This document shows, in pieces, positions 58,401-64,000 of a stretch of 64,000 nt of DNA. The stretch comes from Yamagishiella unicocca. Lineage: Eukaryota > Chlorophyta > Chlorophyceae > Chlamydomonadales > Volvocaceae. The stretch covers positions 1,736,001 through 1,800,000 of the forward strand of contig BDSL01000008.1 of the NCBI GenBank assembly GCA_003116995.1, in the 5' to 3' direction. Each line of letters begins with the position of its first letter. Within the stretch, counting starts at the first letter, position 1. The notes beneath the pieces are model-generated. The model was given only the letters and a program-made list of their open reading frames with translations. It did not search any database and was not told the origin of the DNA. Both the position numbers and the translations under genes were made by a program.

Positions 58401-61400
58401 ATGCGCAGCAGCCCTACACCCCTGGCAGTAATTGCAACTGCCGCCGCCGCCGTGGCGGTTGCGGCTACTGCTGATTCTGCCAGCGTCCGAGCGCTCAGGC
58501 GGTGGCGGCAGCGGCGCCAGCAGCGGCCCGTGGGTCGCTACAGGTCTTCGTTCGTCGACACAACCGACCGGCCCTTTCCCCACCTGCCGCCCCAGCCTCA
58601 CAACGACGACGATGACGACGATGACGACAGTCCCCCCGGTGGTGTCGGCGCCGCAGTTGACCTGGTGGCGCCGGCAGTGAGTCCTCTTGCTGCCACTACA
58701 GCCCACCCTGCCGCTACAGCCCACGCTGCCGCCCTAGACATTTCTCCGGCGGCTGCCTTAGCGGCCGTGGCCGCGGCAGCACCCCCACCAACAGCGCTGC
58801 TTTCGGAGCGAAACCCGGCTGGTGCTGCCGACGTGCCAGGGGCGGGGTTCCCTGCTGCCGCTGCAGACGGAGTGGTGGCGGCGGCGGCGGGGTCCGGGCC
58901 CCGCAGTGCTGGCACCTCCCCAGCGGCCGGGGGTGGGCTGGTGCACCCCTACCTGAGCCGCATCCAGCGCCTCATGGGGCGGACGGAGTACCCAGTGCTG
59001 CGCCGCCCGCCGCCGCGGCCGCCGCCGCCGCCGCCACTCGTGCCAGCGGCGGCGGCTGCCCCGCGCGCTCCTCCGCCTCCCGGTCCGCGGGTGAACTGGG
59101 TGTGCCAGCCGCAGGAGCTGCGTCAGCTGGGTACACGGTTGCGGAAGGTAAGGCCCTTATGCATGATTAGTACTAGACTCGGGGGCAAGCAGGCCGCCTT
59201 TGCTACCTCTTTGCTACCTCCAGCCCCACTCAATGCGCCTATGCGCCAGCTGCACTTCCCACGTCGAGTAACCGGATCTTCTCGCCACCCCCACCCAATC
59301 CGCGTGTCCTGCCACCCCCACCCAACCCGCGTGTCCTGCCACCCCCACCGCAGGAGCGCCAAGTCGCAGTGGACACGGAGGCCAGCCCGCTGCACTGCTA
59401 CCATGGGCGCGTGTGCCTGCTGCAGCTCGCAGCGGCAGGGAGAGGCGGTTGCAGCAGCGGCAGTAGCGGCAGTAGCGGCAGTAGCGAGGTGGAGGTTTGG
59501 CTGGTAGATACGCTGGCCCTGCACGACCACATTGGGCCCGCGCTGGGACCCCTTATGGCGGACCCACGGGTCACTAAGGCAAGTTCCTTTGCTGTGATGA
59601 AGCAATCTCAGGAGGGGCATCGAAGGGGCGCCATAAGCCCCTCCTGGGTCCTGGCGACTGGGTGGGTCTGCGACCGCAGCTGCTGCTGGCCAGAGCAGCT
59701 CGCCGTGCTTTCGTCCTCGTGCTTGCCGGACGGTTGCGACGCCGCCTTTACCCTCCCCAGATCGTCCACGGCGGCAGCAACGACGTGGTCTGGCTGCAAC
59801 GGGATTTCCGCATCTACCCGGTCAACGTGTTTGACACGGAGAAGGCCAGCCAGGTGGGTCGCTGGGTCACTGGAGCCGGAAGCAGGTGTCGGGGCTGCAG
59901 GCAGCAGTGCGTTCCGGCGAATGGGCAGATGGATGGGCGCATCAGAGTGTCTGGGCACCATGTACAATACCACGATCGCATCAAACGGGTTCCTTACCGC
60001 GTTCCCATTGGCGTGAAGGTGCTGGGCTACGACAGCCGCGCGCTGGCGGCGTTGCTGCTGCGGCACTGCGGAGAGGATGTGGCGGCGGAGAAGGCGGCGG
60101 GGCAGCGAGCCGACTGGCGGCGGAGACCGCTGCCGCCAGCGCTACTGCGCTACGCCGCGAATGACGTGGCGTACCTGCCGTATCTCGCGGACGTGTTACG
60201 GCGCGAGCTGGCGGCAATGCGGCCGGCGGCTGGCGGGCCAGGCGGTAGTGGTGGTGGGGTAAGTGGTGGTGGGGGCGCTGCCGGTGGGCCGTCAGGTTGG
60301 GGAGGCGAGTACGAGCTGGCCCCGCTGGTCAGCATGCAGTACGTCATGCCTGCGCCGCCGCTGGTTTCGGATCGGAACAGCCAGCAGGCGGGGCCGCCGC
60401 AGCAGTCGCAGGAGCAGGAGCAGGCGGCGGGATCCGACGGCTGTGGCGGCAGCAGCGCCGCCACCGGCGGCGCCGCAATGAGGCCCGTGCCGACGCCGCT
60501 AGGCCACGCCCTGCTCCGAAGCCACCAACTTAGCCTCACGCTGTACAAAAAGCCGCTTTCCGACGCCGCGGCGGCGGCGGCTGCTGTGGCGGCGGCGGGC
60601 GGCAGCGGCGCGCTGCCGCCGGCGGGCACCGCCTCCGCCTCCGCTGCCGCCATCCTGCGCAAATTCTTCTCCGCCGCCACCGCCGCCACCGCCGCCGCGC
60701 GCCTCGCCACCGCTGCGTCCAACCAGAACCCTAGTACGGCATGTACGATTGCAGCGAGTAGCCCCGCCGCCGTTGCGATGGATGCGGCGGCGGCGGTGGA
60801 CTCGGTGGTCGCGTTGTGTCGCTGGCGCGATGCGACGGCCCGGCGGTTGGACCTGGGTCCGCAGTTGCTGCTGCCGGATACGGCACTGGCGGCGCTGGCG
60901 GCGCTGCGGCCGCCGCCGCAGGAGGGCCGAGTGCTGCTGCGGGTGGTGGAGGAGCGAGTAGCCGCCGCTAACCAGGTGAGGAGGGGCTTAATTAGGGATG
61001 CCTAGGGTTTCAGGAACTTATTTGGCAGAACAGTATCCGTGGGTAGGTAGGAAGACAGGAATTTACCCGTGTAGATCACCGTCTGTATCCGCATTCGTTG
61101 CCTGTCTAGGCCCTATCGGTAGGTTTGGACCATCCCACATTTGCCCAACAGGCGCTCCTGACCGAGCCGTACGCCGCCCGGTACGAGATCTGTACGGCGC
61201 TGCGCAGCCAGGCGGAGCCTCTGTGTCGCCTTCTGGCGGCGGCAGCGGCGGGCAAGATGCCGGCGGCTGGGCCGGCGGGGGCTGCCGCCGCCGGCGCCGC
61301 CGCCGCTGCCGATCGGAGCGCCCGGGCCGACCCAGGGGTCACGCAGGAGCGGCGGAGCTGGCTGATAGAGAAGTTCAGCGCCAAAACGCAGGTGAGCTCG

Positions 61401-64000
61401 CTTGGACGTAAATGTAATGAATGTAGTGATGGCTGGCGTGTTAGGAGTTCTTTGTGGTGGTGGTGGCGGCGATCATGCCACGGTAGGCTGGTGTCCAGCA
61501 GGTGGTGGGCGGGCTTGCGTGGGTGCTGACCCATGGTCGGTGCTACAGTGCCCTGGTTGGCAGGGTTCAGGATAAGCGCCGCCCATTCCAACGCCGCCGA
61601 AGCCGAAGCCCAAACGCCCAACCAAACCCACACACCCCTCGTCCCCCATGTCCCCCGCTCCTGCAGGTGTACCAGAACTGCCGCATGCTGAGCCGCGACG
61701 GGCAGCTGCTGTGCTTCTGCGACACACGCAAGCTGGGCTGGTATCTGGCCAAGGGGCTGGCGGTGCAGGTGGGTGCGGCCAGGGGGACTAGACCGGTGTG
61801 CGGGGTACGGTGTACGGTGTACGAAGGAAAACCGTTTAGGACAGACGTTTGTGGCTGGGGAGAGAGAGGGGAGGGAAGGGGTAAGCGAAGCAGCTGGAGG
61901 GCGCCGGCGCTGAGAGCTGCGGGGGCCACCCAACTACTTCCAACGAGCGTTCTTCCAACACGAACACACCACCGCCGCCTGCACCCCACCTGCCAGGTCT
62001 GCGAGGAGCCGCCTACCATCCAGCTGCTCTTCGAGCACCAGAACACGGACCAGCAGATGGGTGAGCAGTGGCTCGACTGCCGGCTCCGAGCGCCCCACTT
62101 ACTGGCAACACTTACTGGCAACATTCTGTTGAGCTGGGGACCTTGGCCAGGGAATGGCTGGCTGGGGACCATGCTGTTGAGCTGGGGACCTCGCACCCCG
62201 GCGCTAGCAATACCAGTATCGACGCTGTCAGGACGCCGCCGCCGCATCCTCCTACCTGCTCACCCCCGTCCGGGCCGGCCCCGCAGGCGCCGACGACTTC
62301 TACACCCAGTCCAAGGCCAACCGCTGCGTTGCTTGCGGCTGCACCACCCACTACCTGCGCTACCGGGTGCTCCCCGCCGCCTACCGCCGCCACATGCCGC
62401 CCGCGCTCAAGAGCCACCGCTCGCACGATGTGGTGCTGCTGTGCATCGACTGTCACGAGAAGGCGCAGAAGGTGGGGGTTAGGGAGTGGTGGGTGATGCG
62501 TTTGTGGGCGAGATGGGGGTTAGATAATAAATCGGCGAGATGGGGGCTTATAAGAGAATCCGCGAATCCGCGAGATGGAGGGATGGGGGAATGGAAAGGG
62601 GAAGCAGCGGGAGGGACGGTGGCGCCCGGATCGGGGTATCTTCCCCTTGGATGTAACGGGAACGGGTTATTTACTTATTTTAGCCTCCCCTCGGGTGTCA
62701 TTGAGTCGCATGATTACAGTGGGGCTAGAGGACCGCGGACGATGTGGGAGCTGATGGTCGAGTGGTCTGGTGCCATGTTTGCCACGACGCACGGTGTGCA
62801 CAGCGCCGCAGCATCCACCCACTCCCTCTCGCCCTGGCCACAATCAATGCCTTCCGCCCTTCCCCCCTGCCCCTGCCCTGCGCGACCTGTCCCGACGCAG
62901 GCGGCTGAGCTGCTCAAGCGGCGAGTGGCGGGGGACTACGGAGTGCCACTGCTGCCGCCGAGGACGCCGGTGCAGCCGGCGGCGGCGACCGACGCTGCAG
63001 CCGGCGGCGTCGGCGGCGCAGCGGAGCTCCCTGAGGAAGGCGTCGGCTCTTGCAGCGAGGATGGCGGCGGTGGCGGCGGCGGCGACCGCGATGGCGGCGG
63101 CGGCGGCGACGTCGAGGGGCTCCCTGGAGGCATCCACCCCTCGGCAGCCCGGCGCGCGGCTCTGGCTATTCAGAAGAACGGCGCCAAGATGCCCGTCCGC
63201 CGCATCAGGCATGTGCGGCAGTGGATGCGTTGGTGTGGGTGTTTCGAGGCTGGTGTTCTCGTTGGAAGCCTTGGAAAGGGTGGAGGTCGAAGTCGGAGTC
63301 GAGCAGGAGGGTGCTCCTCTATCACCCTTGGGTTGAGCGCAACGGGGCATGGAATTGCCAAGAGAGCAGGCGAGGGGGCAAAGGAAAGACAACCAGAGAC
63401 GCAGACTTGCTGCACCCACTGGCCTGCTTCGTCTCTGCTATCGACCTATCCTCCCTCCGGTGCCGCTCCCCCTGCCGGCCTTCCATCTACCCTCAGGCAG
63501 CTGGAAGCCGTCATCAAGGCAGCTCTGGGTCGGGATCCGGCAGCGGAGGAGCCGGGGCTGAAACCCGGGGACCTGGAGGCGGCACTGCTGGCAGGTGGGT
63601 GGGCTCGCAACCACTCGACGGGTTTTACGGGTGTTTTTAGGGTTTTTGCGGGTCTGGCAAGCGCCTGAGATGGCTGGCTGCTGGCATTAGAGTTTCTTTG
63701 CGTACCGATCGATCACTGGGGCCGGGACACGCCGTGTCGCTTGTTCAATCCCCCAGCCCCCAGTCCCCAGCCCCCCACCGCGTTGCTTGCCGTTAGCCAT
63801 GCGCTAACCCCCGCCACCCCGCCCTACCCCCTGACTTTGGGTTTAGGTTTGGGTCGGCGGGGCCGCAGCAAGTACGTCCGCGCTCTACAGCAGCAGCAGC
63901 AACAGCAGCAGCAACAGCAGCAGCAACAGCAGCAGCAGCAGCATCTGGAGGGGCTCGGCCAGGGGAATGCAGGGGATGGGGTCCATGCTGACGAGAAGGA
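58401..64000 (+). CDS. EXD2-type DEDDy 3'-5' exonuclease (3' end outside the window)
   Basis: By family, a 3'-5' exonuclease resembling RNase D and animal EXD2. Exons: 58401-59147, 59354-59578, 59761-59853, 60019-60975, 61152-61391, 61667-61768, 61997-62060, 62287-62471, 62901 to about 63208, about 63497-63594, and 63847 onward, still open at 64000. Catalytic residues are present: D256 and E258 in VAVDTEA, D332 in HGGSNDVVWL, and Y400/D404 in YAANDVAYL. The EXD2-specific C-terminal block follows, with MLSRDGQLLCFCDTRKLGWY and a zinc-binding CVACGC ... KSHRSHDVVLLCIDCHE. The start is the first ATG in a longer open frame. Residues 1-250 are Ala/Pro-rich with a run of eight Asp, and the first 50 are basic, possibly an organelle signal. 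Other low-complexity inserts interrupt the protein, and the last visible exon encodes 18 Gln. The junction after exon 9 is uncertain; a GC donor is possible there. Confidence 0.88.
63889..63942 (+). repeat. CAG/CAA run encoding polyglutamine
   Basis: Eighteen glutamine codons, mostly CAG with regularly spaced CAA, lie in the last visible exon of the exonuclease gene. The CAA interruptions would slow repeat-length change. Confidence 0.85.

Noticed and set aside
1..64000. tRNA, rRNA or snoRNA genes
   Set aside because: Reading by eye found no cloverleaf with a convincing B-box or conserved rRNA block. A tRNAscan/Infernal run would be decisive.

Overview
The window looks like nuclear DNA from a volvocine green alga, a close relative of Chlamydomonas reinhardtii but probably not that species. 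The evidence is GC-rich coding sequence, many short introns with GTGAGT/GTGCG-type donors and CAG acceptors, TGTAA-type poly(A) signals behind several genes, and a complete gene for the Kelch-domain outer-arm dynein alpha heavy chain (ODA11 type). Exon boundaries were placed by eye from splice sites, reading phase and family conservation. All complete multi-exon models stay in frame throughout.

Layout. 1-2.0 kb: two neighbouring satellite arrays, the second built around a perfect hairpin. 2.5-5.6 kb: a degenerate Ty3/gypsy-like remnant on the minus strand, reduced to an integrase with PHD finger and chromodomain-like tail, bounded by 30-bp direct repeats. 6.66-9.50 kb (+): guanine deaminase, 8 exons. 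11.68-31.76 kb (-): the dynein heavy chain, 37 exons, about 4,536 residues. 32.50-39.54 kb (+): a kinesin-14 with C-terminal motor, divergent from the dynein across about 0.74 kb. 41.09-42.14 kb (-): a 5'-truncated LINE with a 10-bp target-site duplication. 42.92-44.21 kb (-): a probable plastid membrane protein. 44.52-48.07 kb (+): a VTA1/LIP5-type ESCRT cofactor. 50.02-52.15 kb (-): an ankyrin-type repeat protein. 54.67-57.73 kb (-): chorismate synthase. 58.40 kb to the right edge (+): an EXD2-type 3'-5' exonuclease, cut by the window end.

The genes are typical independent eukaryotic loci: purine salvage, ciliary motility, microtubule transport, ESCRT disassembly, the shikimate pathway and nucleic-acid processing. 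They do not form an operon, and I see no convincing sign of an undescribed multi-gene system. The points most worth a second look are the hairpin satellite, the palindromic fold-back at the gypsy remnant, the cleanly bounded LINE insertion, two GC-AG introns, an ATG-only first exon in the dynein gene, the divergent dynein/kinesin promoter, and the unannotated plastid membrane protein.
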